From Streptomyces poriferorum (GTDB lineage Bacteria; Actinomycetota; Actinomycetes; Streptomycetales; Streptomycetaceae), in the NCBI RefSeq assembly GCF_019399235.1, contig NZ_JAELVH010000096.1:1-41547 (forward strand): DNA of 41,547 nucleotides, in the 5' to 3' direction. Positions 14,690-23,025 of this stretch are shown here, piece after piece; the stretch's first letter is position 1, and each line of letters starts with the position of its first letter. The position numbers and the translations under genes were made by a program. A model generated the notes under the pieces. That model did no database searches. It was not told the DNA's origin and saw nothing but the letters and a program-made list of their open reading frames with translations.

Positions 14690-15184
14690 GTGCGAGAGCG
14701 TCAAGCGGGCCGGCAGCGGCGCCGTGCCCAGGAGTTCGAGGCCTTCGTGGCGGGCGCGGCGGGCCGGCTGTTGCACGTCGCGACCCTGCTCACGGCCGAA
14801 CCGGTGGACCCGCCCGGGACCGACGAGCGCGCGCAGCGGCTTCTGACGGCCGCGCTGGCCCGGACGTACGCGGACTGGGACCAGCTGCACGGCGAGGATC
14901 CGTACGTCCGCACCCGGCAGGATCTGGCTGTCCGGTTCGCCCGTCAGGCGTGGCGGCACCGCCGTCCGCGCGGCGGGCTGCTGGACCGGCTGACCCCGCA
15001 GGAGCGGCTGGTCCTGGTGCTGCGCCTGTACGAAGGTGTCCCGGAGGAGCAGGCTTCGGCGCTGCTCGGGATCTCGGTGGAGCGGATCCGTTCGGTCTGC
15101 GACCGCTCGGTGGCCACGATGCGCGGCACCAGGAGCCCGACGGGGCGGTGGGGTCACACCCGGCAGCTGCGGGCCGCGCCATGA
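14690..15184 (+). CDS. SigE-family-like ECF sigma factor
   Basis: About 164 aa. Region 2-like sequence (QEFEAFVAGAAGRLLHVATL) is followed by a variable middle. A clear region 4 follows: LLDRLTPQERLVLVLRLYEGVPEEQASALLGISVERIRSVCDRSV. The layout is that of the short SigE-like ECF group of actinobacteria. The DAEDLVQ core helix of region 2 is not evident, so promoter melting may be impaired. I prefer the GTG at 14690; the TTG at 14654 lies in the loop of the preceding hairpin. The stop overlaps the next gene as ATGA, which suggests the partner membrane protein is its anti-sigma factor or co-regulator. Confidence 0.7.
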   Translation: MRERQAGRQRRRAQEFEAFVAGAAGRLLHVATLLTAEPVDPPGTDERAQRLLTAALARTYADWDQLHGEDPYVRTRQDLAVRFARQAWRHRRPRGGLLDRLTPQERLVLVLRLYEGVPEEQASALLGISVERIRSVCDRSVATMRGTRSPTGRWGHTRQLRAAP

Positions 15185-15432
15185 GCGGTGTCCGGCGCAA
15201 CGAGGACGAGGTCCGGCGGATGCTGGAGACCGCCCGTCCGCAGGTGCCCGCGGGGCTGCCGGCGCGGGCGTCGCGGCGCGGCGCCCGGCTGTTGCGCCGC
15301 CGGCGGGTGCTGCGCAGGCTGTGGCTGGTGGCGGCGGGAGCGGTGGTCGTGGCGTTCACGGTGTGGGCGGTGATGGTCCAGCCCTGGCAGGCGCCGCCCG
15401 CCGGGACGACACCGCCGCTGGACGGCTGGTAG
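15181..15432 (+). CDS. Single-pass membrane protein coupled to the sigma factor
   Basis: An 83-aa protein. It has an acidic/basic N-terminus (MSGVRRNEDEVRRMLETARP), a strongly basic stretch (ASRRGARLLRRRRVLRRL) and one transmembrane helix (WLVAAGAVVVAFTVWAVMV). A short Pro/Thr-rich outside tail follows. The ATG at 15181 overlaps the sigma stop. The topology puts about 45 residues in the cytoplasm, like a minimal anti-sigma factor, but no zinc-binding anti-sigma motif (HxxxCxxC) is present. Function is inferred from position only. Confidence 0.75.
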   Translation: MSGVRRNEDEVRRMLETARPQVPAGLPARASRRGARLLRRRRVLRRLWLVAAGAVVVAFTVWAVMVQPWQAPPAGTTPPLDGW

Positions 15433-15607
15433 AGCGGCGGACCCGGACATCGCGGGACGGCTCCTCTACGCTCGTCCGCGCAGTCGGAGAACCTTTCGGA
15501 AAACATCCCGGAAAAGTCCGGGCGGCCATGTCGAGAACCCGCGGGCGGCTCCGTCCCGGGGGTGAACGCGACCACAGAGGGCCGCACGAGCACCAAGGAG
15601 AACCGTC

Positions 15608-16027
15608 ATGGCGAAGTACCTGCTCCTGAAGCACTACCGCGGCGCCCCGGCACCGGTCAACGACGTGTCCATGGACCAGTGGACGCCGGAGGAGATCTCG
15701 GCCCACATGCGGTACATGCACGACTTCGCGGCCCGGCTGGAGAAGTCCGGCGAGTACGTCGACGGTCAGGCGCTCGCCCCCGAGGGTGCGTGGGTGCGCT
15801 ACGACGGGGAAGGGCGGCCGCCGGTCACCGACGGACCGTTCGCCGAGACCAAGGACCTCATCGCCGGCTGGATGATCATCGACGTCGACAGCTACGAGCG
15901 CGCCGTCGAACTGACCGGGGAGCTGTCGGCCGCCCCCGGCGCGGGCGGCAAGCCGATCCACGAGTGGCTGGAGCTGCGCCCGTTCCTGGCCGAGCCGCCC
16001 ACCATCTCGGAGTGCCACCTCGGATGA
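15608..16027 (+). CDS. YCII-related (DGPF domain) protein
   Basis: A 139-aa dimeric alpha-beta-barrel protein. MAKYLLLKHYRG starts the first strand. The DGPF motif is at residues 75-78 within VTDGPFAETKDLIAGW, and the second half carries YERAVELTGELSAAPG. Proteins of this family are typically encoded next to ECF42 sigma factors and are thought to act with them; their chemistry is not settled. The ATG at 15608 has AAGGAG at good distance. Its stop overlaps the sigma start as ATGA (16024-16027). Confidence 0.92.
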   Translation: MAKYLLLKHYRGAPAPVNDVSMDQWTPEEISAHMRYMHDFAARLEKSGEYVDGQALAPEGAWVRYDGEGRPPVTDGPFAETKDLIAGWMIIDVDSYERAVELTGELSAAPGAGGKPIHEWLELRPFLAEPPTISECHLG

Positions 16028-17169
16028 ACGAGGTCATGCTCAGGAGCCTCACCCCGGGCGTGCTCACCGTCCTCGTCCGCCGCGGAGCAGACTTCGCGGC
16101 GGCCGAGGACGCGGTGCAGGACGCTCTGGTCGAGGCGCTCCGGGTCTGGGAGGCCGACCCTCCGCGGGATGCCAAGGGCTGGCTGATCACCGTGGCCTGG
16201 CGCAAGTTCCTCGACGCGGCGCGCGCCGACACCGCGCGCCGCCGCCGTGAGGACCGGGTCGAGGAGGAGCCGGCGCCCGGGCCGGCTCCCGCGGGGGACG
16301 ACACGCTCCAGCTGTACTTCCTGTGCGCGCACCCGTCGCTGACCCCGGCATCGGCGGTCGCGCTCACGCTGCGCGCGGTCGGCGGGCTCACCACCCGCCA
16401 GATCGCCGCGGCCTATCTGGTGCCCGAGGCGACCATGGCGCAGCGCATCAGCCGGGCCAAGCGCACCGTCTCCGGAGTGCGGTTCGACCGGCCGGGCGAC
16501 GTCGCCACCGTGCTGCGCGTCCTGTACCTGGTGTTCAACGAGGGCTACTCCGGCGATGTCGACCTGGCCGCCGAGGCCATCCGCCTCACCCGGCAGGTCG
16601 CGGCCGCCGTCGACCACCCCGAGGTGGCGGGGCTGCTCGCCCTCATGCTGCTCCACCACGCCCGGCGCGCCGCCCGGACCGCGTCCGACGGCAGCCTGGT
16701 CCCGCTGGCCGAGCAGGACCGCGGCCGGTGGGACACGGCGTCGATCGCCGAGGGCGTCGGAATCCTTCAGGCGGCGCTCGCCCGCGATCGGCTGGGCGAG
16801 TTCCAGGCTCAGGCCGCCATCGCGGCGCTCCATGCGGACGCGCCCGTCGCGGAGGAGACCGACTGGGTGCAGATCGTCGAGTGGTACGACGAGCTCGCGC
16901 GCCTGACCGACAGCCCGGTCGTCCGGCTCAACCGCGCGGTCGCGGTCGGGGAGGCCGACGGGCCGCGGGCGGGCCTGGCGGCGCTCGCGGCGCTGGACTC
17001 CACGCTTCCCCGCCACACCGCGGTGGCGGCGTACCTCCACGAGCGCGACGGTGACCTGGTGACGGCGGCCCGGCTGTACGCGGAGGCTGCCCACCGGGCC
17101 CCGAACCTCGCGGAGCGCGACCACCTGACCCGCCGGGCCGCCCGGCTCAACGCCCGCCGGGGTCGCTGA
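16024..17169 (+). CDS. ECF42-type sigma factor with TPR-like C-terminal extension
   Basis: A 381-aa sigma factor. Region 2 spans about 5-70 (DFAAAEDAVQDALVEALRVW, then PRDAKGWLITVAWRKFLDAAR). Region 4 spans about 115-150 (GLTTRQIAAAYLVPEATMAQRISRAKRTV). The long C-terminal half starts at VLYLVFNEGYSG and is built of helical pairs, as in the ECF42 group. In that group the extension is needed for activity and no classical anti-sigma factor is found. The immediately upstream, overlapping DGPF protein is the hallmark partner and in some species the regulon. Start by overlap with the preceding stop. Confidence 0.93.
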   Translation: MNEVMLRSLTPGVLTVLVRRGADFAAAEDAVQDALVEALRVWEADPPRDAKGWLITVAWRKFLDAARADTARRRREDRVEEEPAPGPAPAGDDTLQLYFLCAHPSLTPASAVALTLRAVGGLTTRQIAAAYLVPEATMAQRISRAKRTVSGVRFDRPGDVATVLRVLYLVFNEGYSGDVDLAAEAIRLTRQVAAAVDHPEVAGLLALMLLHHARRAARTASDGSLVPLAEQDRGRWDTASIAEGVGILQAALARDRLGEFQAQAAIAALHADAPVAEETDWVQIVEWYDELARLTDSPVVRLNRAVAVGEADGPRAGLAALAALDSTLPRHTAVAAYLHERDGDLVTAARLYAEAAHRAPNLAERDHLTRRAARLNARRGR

Positions 17170-17237
17170 CCGGTCACTGCCGAGGTCGCGCGCTGCTGCC
17201 CGATTTATCCTGGAAGGGATCGGCCGAGGAGGCTGTG

Positions 17238-17429
17238 ATGACCAGGAAGATCGCCGACTGCCGCAAGTATCCGAGCGTGTCGAACTGCTCGCTGACCATC
17301 TCCGGCGAGGAGGAGGAAGTCGTGCGGGCCGCGACCGAGCACGCGGTCTCGGTCCATGAGCACACCGACAGTCCCGAGCTGCGGGAGCAGGTCAGGGCCT
17401 CGCTGGAGGACGAGAAGGTCCCGGCCTGA
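17238..17429 (+). CDS. DUF1059 family protein
   Basis: A 63-aa protein beginning MTRKIADCRKYPSVSNCSLTISGEEEEVV, with the two cysteines and the acidic/His tail (ATEHAVSVHEHTDSPELRE) of DUF1059. Function unknown; the spaced Cys and His residues hint at metal binding. The ATG at 17238 has GAGGAGG six bases upstream; a GTG one codon earlier is possible. It lies alone between the sigma gene and a strong terminator. Confidence 0.88.
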   Translation: MTRKIADCRKYPSVSNCSLTISGEEEEVVRAATEHAVSVHEHTDSPELREQVRASLEDEKVPA

Positions 17430-17450
17430 GGCCGGGAGGGCCAAGAACAC

Positions 17451-17485
17451 CGTGGGCGGGACCGGCGGAACCGGCCCCGCCCACG
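17451..17485. terminator. Bidirectional terminator between DUF1059 gene and metB
   Basis: A 15-bp stem with one mismatch (17451-17465 with 17471-17485) and a 5-base loop, between the two convergent genes. Confidence 0.75.
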
Positions 17486-17515
17486 CATGCACGGACCGAC
17501 GGACTGACTGACGGA

Positions 17516-18661
17516 CTAGCCGAGCGCCTGCGTCAGGTCGGCCAGCAGGTCGTCGCCGTTCTCGATGCCGACGGAGAGCCGCACCAGGTCGGCCGGGACC
17601 TCCAGCGGGGATCCGGCGGCGGAGGCGTGTGTCATCCGGCCCGGGTGCTCCAGCAGCGACTCGACGCCGCCGAGCGACTCACCGAGCGTGAAGAGCTTCG
17701 CGCGGTTGCAGACCTCGACGGCCGCTTCCTCGCCGCCCGCGACGCGGAAGGACACCATCCCGCCGAACGCCTTCATCTGCTTGGCGGCGATCTCGTGGCC
17801 CTGGTGCTCGGGCAGTCCGGGGTAGAGGACCTGGGTGACCTTGGGGTGGCGGGTCAGCAGGTCGGCGACCTTGGTGGCGTTCTCGCTGTGCCGGTCCATC
17901 CGGACGGCGAGGGTCTTGATGCCGCGCAGCACCAGCCAGGCGTCGAACGGCCCGGCGACGGCACCCATCGCGTTCTGGTGGTACGCCAACTCATCGGACA
18001 GGTCGGGGTCGTTGACGATCAGCGCGCCGCCGACGACGTCCGAGTGGCCGCCCATGTACTTGGTGGTGGAGTGGACCACGACATCGGCGCCGAGGGCGAG
18101 GGGCTGCTGGAGGTAGGGGCTGGCGAAGGTGTTGTCGACGACCAGCCGGGCGCCGGCGGCGCGGGCGACACCGGCGACGGCCGCGATGTCGGTGATGCCG
18201 AGCAGCGGGTTGGACGGGGTCTCCACCCAGATCGCCTTGGTGCGCGGGGTGATCGCGGCCCGTACCGCCGCCACGTCCGAGGTGTCGGCGACCGAGAACT
18301 CCACGCCCCAGCGCGAGGCGACCTTCGCGAACAGCCGGAACGTGCCGCCGTAGGCGTCGTTCGGGATGACCACGTGGTCGCCGGGGGTCAGCAGCGTACG
18401 GAGCAGGCAGTCCTCGGCGGCGAGTCCGGACGCGAAGGCGAGTCCCCGGCGGCCGCCCTCCAGGGCCGCGAGGTTCTCCTCCAGCGCGGTGCGGGTCGGG
18501 TTGGCACTGCGGCTGTACTCGTAGCCGCCGCGCAGCCCGCCCACGCCGTCCTGCTTGTACGTGGACACCTGGTAAATGGGCGGAACAACGGCGCCGGTGA
18601 GGGGATCGGCGGTGTTTCCCGCGTGGATCGCGAGAGTCTCGAAGCTGTGCTGGTCGCTCAT
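17516..18661 (-). CDS. metB: Cystathionine gamma-synthase / lyase family enzyme
   Basis: A PLP enzyme of the Cys/Met metabolism family, 381 aa, full length. Lys201 lies in VVVHSTTKYMGGHSD (Schiff base); YEYSRSANPTR (48-57) binds the phosphate of the neighbouring subunit; GGVESLLEHPGRMTHA is the C-terminal family signature. As a synthase it would join O-acyl-homoserine and cysteine. A cystathionine gamma-lyase activity cannot be excluded, because the two are hard to separate by sequence in actinobacteria. The ATG at 18661 matches homologues; the ribosome site is weak (GGGG). Monocistronic, convergent with the DUF1059 gene. Confidence 0.9.
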   Translation of the reverse strand: MSDQHSFETLAIHAGNTADPLTGAVVPPIYQVSTYKQDGVGGLRGGYEYSRSANPTRTALEENLAALEGGRRGLAFASGLAAEDCLLRTLLTPGDHVVIPNDAYGGTFRLFAKVASRWGVEFSVADTSDVAAVRAAITPRTKAIWVETPSNPLLGITDIAAVAGVARAAGARLVVDNTFASPYLQQPLALGADVVVHSTTKYMGGHSDVVGGALIVNDPDLSDELAYHQNAMGAVAGPFDAWLVLRGIKTLAVRMDRHSENATKVADLLTRHPKVTQVLYPGLPEHQGHEIAAKQMKAFGGMVSFRVAGGEEAAVEVCNRAKLFTLGESLGGVESLLEHPGRMTHASAAGSPLEVPADLVRLSVGIENGDDLLADLTQALG

Positions 18662-18729
18662 GAGCCCCGAGCGTAGTCCGCCGCCGAGGCCGCTCACGGA
18701 GCACCGGGCCGTCCGGGGACAATGGGGGC

Positions 18730-19833
18730 ATGGAGATTCTGTGGTTCCTGCTCGCGCTGTGCATGCTCGCCGCGGTCATCGGCCCCTTTGTGCTGCGCCG
18801 CCGCGGTGGTATCCGTCAGGTGGCGCCCGGTTCCCCGGACGCCGCCGACCCGGACACCTATGGTTTCGCGCGTCAGGAGGAGCTGGATATCCGGATGCCG
18901 GGCCCCGACCAGGATCTCCTCGACGTGCTCGATGTCGTCCAGCACACCCAGGAGTGGCGGGCGGCGTCCCAGCTGCTCTCCGGTACGCCGAAGGACGGCG
19001 AGGTGCGGTGGCAGCGGGTGCAGGCCTTCGCCGGGGCCGCCTCGCTGGAGCTGATGCAGCGGCCGGGCGTCGGCGGGGCGTGGCTGCGCAAGTGGCGGGC
19101 CGAGGCGCCGAAGGACGCGGGCGGCGCGGCCGTGCACGCGGAGTTCCTGGTCCAGCAGGCGTGGCGTTCGTCGACGGCCGGTACGGACGACTTCCGGATC
19201 ATCCTGGAGGAGGCCCGTACGGTGGTCGGCGAGGCTGCCCTGCTGGCGCCGGGCGACCCGGTGCCGTATCTCGTGGAGCTGGCCGCGGCCCGTGGACTGG
19301 GCTATTCCCACGAGGAGTTCGACCAGCTCTGGGCGAAGGTCATCGACCGGGCGCCGGCCCACATGGGCGCCCATATCGCGGCGCTGCACTTCTGGTGCGA
19401 GAAGTGGCACGGATCCCGCGAGGAGGCCGACCGCTTCGCGACCGCGGCGGCTGCCCGCGCCCCGCAGGGCTCGCTGCTGGCGGCGCTGCCGCTGTTCGCG
19501 GTGTACGAGCACCTGCCCGAGGTCAACCTGGTGCAGGGGTTCTACCGGAGCCAGGTGGTGACCAGGGCGGTCGAGGGTGCGATGTTCGCGGTCCACGCGG
19601 CCCGTGCCGACGATCCGATGCTCGCGCACGTCCGCCATCTCCTGGTGCTGTTCCTGGTCCGGATGGAGCGCTGGTCCGAGGCGATGAACCAGCTGGTCCA
19701 CATCGACGGCCACGTGGGCGCGCTGCCCTGGACGGAGAACTCCGACCCGGCCGCCGAATACACCGTGTACCGGGCCCTGGCGGTGGCCGGTTACGAGGCA
19801 AACGGCGGCAGCCCGGCGACGCTGCCGCGGTAG
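18730..19833 (+). CDS. Membrane-anchored helical-repeat protein
   Basis: A 367-aa protein of unknown function. One N-terminal membrane helix (EILWFLLALCMLAAVIGPFVL) is followed by Arg-Arg-Arg, so the bulk is cytoplasmic. Residues about 55-350 form an all-helical domain with Trp-rich pairs (EVRWQRVQAFAGAASLEL; HIAALHFWCEKWHGSREEAD; HLLVLFLVRMERWSEAMNQL), resembling a TPR-like solenoid or a DUF4034-like fold (tentative). It begins 68 bases from the divergent metB. The ATG at 18730 has GGGG upstream. Conserved beside metB and msrA in Streptomyces as far as I recall. Confidence 0.8.
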   Translation: MEILWFLLALCMLAAVIGPFVLRRRGGIRQVAPGSPDAADPDTYGFARQEELDIRMPGPDQDLLDVLDVVQHTQEWRAASQLLSGTPKDGEVRWQRVQAFAGAASLELMQRPGVGGAWLRKWRAEAPKDAGGAAVHAEFLVQQAWRSSTAGTDDFRIILEEARTVVGEAALLAPGDPVPYLVELAAARGLGYSHEEFDQLWAKVIDRAPAHMGAHIAALHFWCEKWHGSREEADRFATAAAARAPQGSLLAALPLFAVYEHLPEVNLVQGFYRSQVVTRAVEGAMFAVHAARADDPMLAHVRHLLVLFLVRMERWSEAMNQLVHIDGHVGALPWTENSDPAAEYTVYRALAVAGYEANGGSPATLPR

Positions 19834-19904
19834 CCGGTGTGCGACCGTGGAGGCACCGATACCGCGAAGCAGCGGCCGACCTCACGACAAGGACCGGTGT
19901 TCCC

Positions 19905-20027
19905 GTGGCACGACTGATACCTCTGATCCTGATCGGCCTCGGCGTGTACTTCTGGCTCAGGGCCCGCAAGCGGGCCGCCTCGTTCGCCGAGACCTTCGAG
20001 TCCGAGGACGGCACGCCCCGCCGCTGA
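19905..20027 (+). CDS. 40-aa single-helix membrane protein
   Basis: The GTG at 19905 opens VARLIPLILIGLGVYFWLRA followed by a charged tail RKRAASFAETFESEDGTPRR. One membrane helix, cytoplasmic acidic end. AAGGA lies about 11 bases upstream. It is small but has GC-biased third positions, and the sharp helix/tail structure argues for a real gene. Function unknown. Confidence 0.6.
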   Translation: MARLIPLILIGLGVYFWLRARKRAASFAETFESEDGTPRR

Positions 20028-20101
20028 CCGCGGGCGCCCGGAATCCGCGGCGCTCCCGGGACGTTGTACGGACAGCACACCGACCCAGGAGGAGCCCCCG
20101 C

Positions 20102-20767
20102 ATGTTCCTGCACCGCCGCACCCCGCAGCTCCCCACGCCGGAGGAGGCCCTGCGCGGCCGCGCCACCCCGGAATTCACCGTCCCGTCCCGGCACACGGTC
20201 CTGGGCAACGCCCTGCTGGGCCCGTACCCGGAGGGCCTGGAGGTCGCGGACTTCGCGATGGGCTGCTTCTGGGGCGCCGAGCGGAAGTTCTGGGAGACGG
20301 ACGGCGTCTGGACGACGCTCGTCGGCTACCAGGGCGGCTATACGGAGAATCCCGCGTACGAGGAGGTCTGCTCGGGCCTGACCGGGCACACGGAGGCGGT
20401 CCGCGTCGTGTACGACCCGAAGACCGTCACATACGCACAGCTCCTGAAGGTCTTCTGGGAGTCCCACGACCCGACCCAGGGCTTCCGCCAGGGCAACGAC
20501 GTGGGCACCCAGTACCGCTCCGCCGTCTACACCCACTCCCCCGAGCAGGCGGCGGCCGTGGCGGCCTCCCGCGAGGCGTACCAGAAGGTCCTCACGGGCT
20601 CAGGCTACGGCGAGATCAGCACGGAGATCCTGCCCGCCGAGGGCCGCACCTTCTGGCCCGCGGAGCCCGCGCACCAGCAGTACCTCGACAAGAACCCGGC
20701 GGGCTACTGCGGGATCGGCGGCACGGGTGTCTCCTGCCCGATCGGTGTGGCCCCGGCCGGGAGCTGA
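20102..20767 (+). CDS. msrA: Peptide-methionine (S)-S-oxide reductase MsrA
   Basis: Repairs methionine-S-sulfoxide in proteins, using thioredoxin or mycoredoxin as reductant. The 221-aa protein has the catalytic Cys55 in AMGCFWGAERKFW. YQGGYTENPAYEEVCSG and the substrate pocket GTQYRSAVY also fit the family. The C-terminal resolving cysteines are Cys203 and Cys212 in GYCGIGGTGVSCPIG. A ~45-residue N-terminal extension before the catalytic core is normal for actinobacterial and E. coli-like forms. The ATG at 20102 has AGGAGGAG upstream. Confidence 0.96.
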   Translation: MFLHRRTPQLPTPEEALRGRATPEFTVPSRHTVLGNALLGPYPEGLEVADFAMGCFWGAERKFWETDGVWTTLVGYQGGYTENPAYEEVCSGLTGHTEAVRVVYDPKTVTYAQLLKVFWESHDPTQGFRQGNDVGTQYRSAVYTHSPEQAAAVAASREAYQKVLTGSGYGEISTEILPAEGRTFWPAEPAHQQYLDKNPAGYCGIGGTGVSCPIGVAPAGS

Positions 20768-20813
20768 GCCGGTTACCCTCACCCCGGACGCGAACGCCAA
20801 GGGTGGGGGCACC

Positions 20814-21215
20814 ATGCACGACAACCGTACGGACGGACCGGCGGTCCCTTCACTGAAGGGCCGCCCGTGGTGGGCCGCCAACGAGGTCCTGGCGTTCCTC
20901 GTCGAACTGGCAGCGCTGGCCTGCCTGTTCTGGTGGGGGTTCACTCTCGGCGACGCCCTGGTCGTCCAACTCCTGCTGGGAACAGCGCTCCTGGCCCTCG
21001 CCATCACCCTGTGGGCGCTGTTCGCCGCACCCCGCGCCCGGGTCCGTCTGCCGCTGGCCGGCGTACTCGCCGTCAAGGCGGTGGTGCTCGGCGGCGGCGC
21101 CTTCGCGCTGTACGAGGTGGGGCATCCGGTGGCGGCCGCGGTCATGGCCGTCGTGGTGGTGGTGAACACGGGACTGGCGGAGACGTTCCGGCGCCGGCCG
21201 CAGCCCGCGAAGTAG
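20814..21215 (+). CDS. DUF2568 (YrdB family) membrane protein
   Basis: A 133-aa integral membrane protein with four hydrophobic segments: NEVLAFLVELAALACLFWWG, ALVVQLLLGTALLALAITLW, AGVLAVKAVVLGGGAFALYE and HPVAAAVMAVVVVVNTGLAE. The pattern and the short basic C-terminus match DUF2568/YrdB. Function unknown. The ATG at 20814 has GGGTGGGGG nearby and lies 46 bases after msrA, so both may be on one transcript. Confidence 0.85.
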   Translation: MHDNRTDGPAVPSLKGRPWWAANEVLAFLVELAALACLFWWGFTLGDALVVQLLLGTALLALAITLWALFAAPRARVRLPLAGVLAVKAVVLGGGAFALYEVGHPVAAAVMAVVVVVNTGLAETFRRRPQPAK

Positions 21216-21246
21216 ACCCCGACACCAGCACAGACGCCGACACAGA

Positions 21247-21294
21247 CACAGACACCGGCCCGGGACGCGTCCGCGTCCCGGGCCGGTGTCTGTG
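21247..21294. terminator. Very strong bidirectional hairpin
   Basis: A perfect 23-base inverted repeat (21247-21269 with 21272-21294) separated by two bases, between the convergent DUF2568 gene and gdhA. The left arm is preceded by a run of CACAGA-like short repeats (21226-21252). Confidence 0.88.
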
Positions 21295-21308
21295 CGCCGG
21301 GGCCCCGG

Positions 21309-22682
21309 TCAGATCAGGCCCTGTGCCAGCATCGCGTCCGCCACCAGCTCGAAGCCGGCGATGTTCGCGCCGACCACGTAGTTGCCGGGGCTGCCGTAGC
21401 GCTCCGCCGTGGTGTAGCAGGAGTCGTGGATGTGGCGCATGATCTCCGCGAGCCGCTCCTCCGTGTGGGCGAAGGTCCAGGAGTCGCGCGAGGCGTTCTG
21501 CTGCATCTCCAGGGCGCTGGTGGCCACGCCGCCCGCGTTGGCCGCCTTGCCGGGCGCGAAGGCCACGCCGGCCTCCTGGAACACGCGGACGGCCTCGGGG
21601 GTGGTGGGCATGTTGGCGCCCTCCGCGACCGCCTTCACGCCGTTGCGTACGAGGGCCAGTGCGTCGGCCTCGTGGAGTTCGTTCTGCGTGGCGCAGGGCA
21701 GCGCCACATCGCAGGGCACGCTCCAGACGCCGGTGCCGGGTACGAAGCGGGCCTCGGGCCGGCGCTCCGCGTACTCGGAGACGCGGCCGCGGCCGGCTTC
21801 CTTGATCTCCTTGAGCAGGGCGAGGTCGATGCCCTTCTCGTCCACGACGTAGCCGTCGGAGTCGGAGCAGGTCACCACGGTGGCGCCGAGCTGCTGGGCC
21901 TTCTCGATCGCGTAGATCGCGACGTTGCCCGAGCCGGAGACGGCGATGCGCCGGCCGTCGAGGCTGTCGCCCTGGCTGCGGAGCATCTCGGCGGTGAACA
22001 TGACGCAGCCGTAGCCGGTCGCCTCCGTACGCACCAGCGCCCCGCCCCAGCCGAGGCCCTTCCCGGTGAGGACGCCGGACTCGTAGCGGTTGGTGATCCG
22101 CTTGTACTGGCCGAAGAGGTAGCCGATCTCGCGGCCGCCGACACCGATGTCACCGGCGGGGACATCGGTGTACTCGCCGAGGTGGCGGTGGAGCTCCGTC
22201 ATGAACGACTGGCAGAACCGCATGATCTCGGCGTCCGAGCGGCCCTTCGGGTCGAAGTCGGAGCCGCCCTTGCCGCCGCCGATGGGCATGCCGGTGAGGG
22301 CGTTCTTGAAGATCTGCTCGAAGCCGAGGAACTTCACGATGCCGAGGTTGACCGAGGGGTGGAAGCGCAGCCCGCCCTTGTACGGGCCCAGCGAGCTGGA
22401 GAACTCGACCCGGAATCCGCGGTTGACGTGGATGTCGCCGGAGTCGTCCGACCACGGCACCCGGAAGATGAGCTGGCGCTCCGGCTCGCATATGCGCTCG
22501 ATGATCCGGGCGTCCACGAACTCCGGCCGCTGGGCCAGCACCGGGCCGAGCGTCTCCAGGACCTCGCGTACGGCCTGGTGGAACTCCTTCTCGCCCTGGT
22601 TGCGGCGGAGGATCTCCGCGTACAGCGGCTCGATGACGCGGTGGGCGGCGGGCGGCGTTGCGGAGTCAGGGGTGGCCGTCAT
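21309..22682 (-). CDS. gdhA: NADP-type glutamate dehydrogenase
   Basis: Makes glutamate from 2-oxoglutarate and ammonia in nitrogen assimilation. The 457-aa protein has the hexameric GDH signature. GPYKGGLRFHPSVNLGIVKFLGFEQ carries the substrate lysine, TGMPIGGGKGGSDFDPKG the catalytic lysine, and VSGSGNVAIYAIEKAQQLGA the nucleotide-binding fold. The residue after the second strand (TCSDSDGYV) is Ser/Asp, as in NADP enzymes. I chose the ATG at 22682 (MTATPDS) because GGAAGG lies ten bases upstream; ATGs at 22700 and 22742 are in frame but lack a site. Confidence 0.93.
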   Translation of the reverse strand: MTATPDSATPPAAHRVIEPLYAEILRRNQGEKEFHQAVREVLETLGPVLAQRPEFVDARIIERICEPERQLIFRVPWSDDSGDIHVNRGFRVEFSSSLGPYKGGLRFHPSVNLGIVKFLGFEQIFKNALTGMPIGGGKGGSDFDPKGRSDAEIMRFCQSFMTELHRHLGEYTDVPAGDIGVGGREIGYLFGQYKRITNRYESGVLTGKGLGWGGALVRTEATGYGCVMFTAEMLRSQGDSLDGRRIAVSGSGNVAIYAIEKAQQLGATVVTCSDSDGYVVDEKGIDLALLKEIKEAGRGRVSEYAERRPEARFVPGTGVWSVPCDVALPCATQNELHEADALALVRNGVKAVAEGANMPTTPEAVRVFQEAGVAFAPGKAANAGGVATSALEMQQNASRDSWTFAHTEERLAEIMRHIHDSCYTTAERYGSPGNYVVGANIAGFELVADAMLAQGLI

Positions 22683-23025
22683 CTGATCAAGACCTTCCAT
22701 GGGTCGGCTCATGCGCGAAGGCGCCCCCGTCCCGAGGGGCACCAGGTCCTCCCTCGCCGTTGAGGGCGCCGCCCGACATCACGCATACCGTGCTCACGAA
22801 AGCGACGTACAGGACCGTTGTGGCGTATCGAGTGTCCCAGTGGGGTGGTGGGATGCTCCACGGGCATCCACATGATGATCCCTTCGCGCCCTGCGCGGGA
22901 AGGCCGCCGCCGCCCGGACCCGGGCCGGTTCCGGGGAGAATCTGCCGGGTTGCGGCAGGGGCGCACATCATCGGAAGTGGTGAACCTCACAACGGCGCGC
23001 GGGCGACTGTGAGGTCAGCCGCCGG
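22683..23025. other. Intergenic region upstream of gdhA
   Basis: No gene with coding bias. The stretch 22800-22880 is AT-richer than its surroundings and probably holds the gdhA promoter. A small hairpin GGATGC/GCATCC lies near 22851-22870. Several open frames on both strands reflect GC content only. Confidence 0.45.

Noticed and set aside
12713..15157. 814-codon open frame upstream of ilvA
   Set aside because: The part before 13942 runs antisense through the MarR and sigma genes and has no conserved features.
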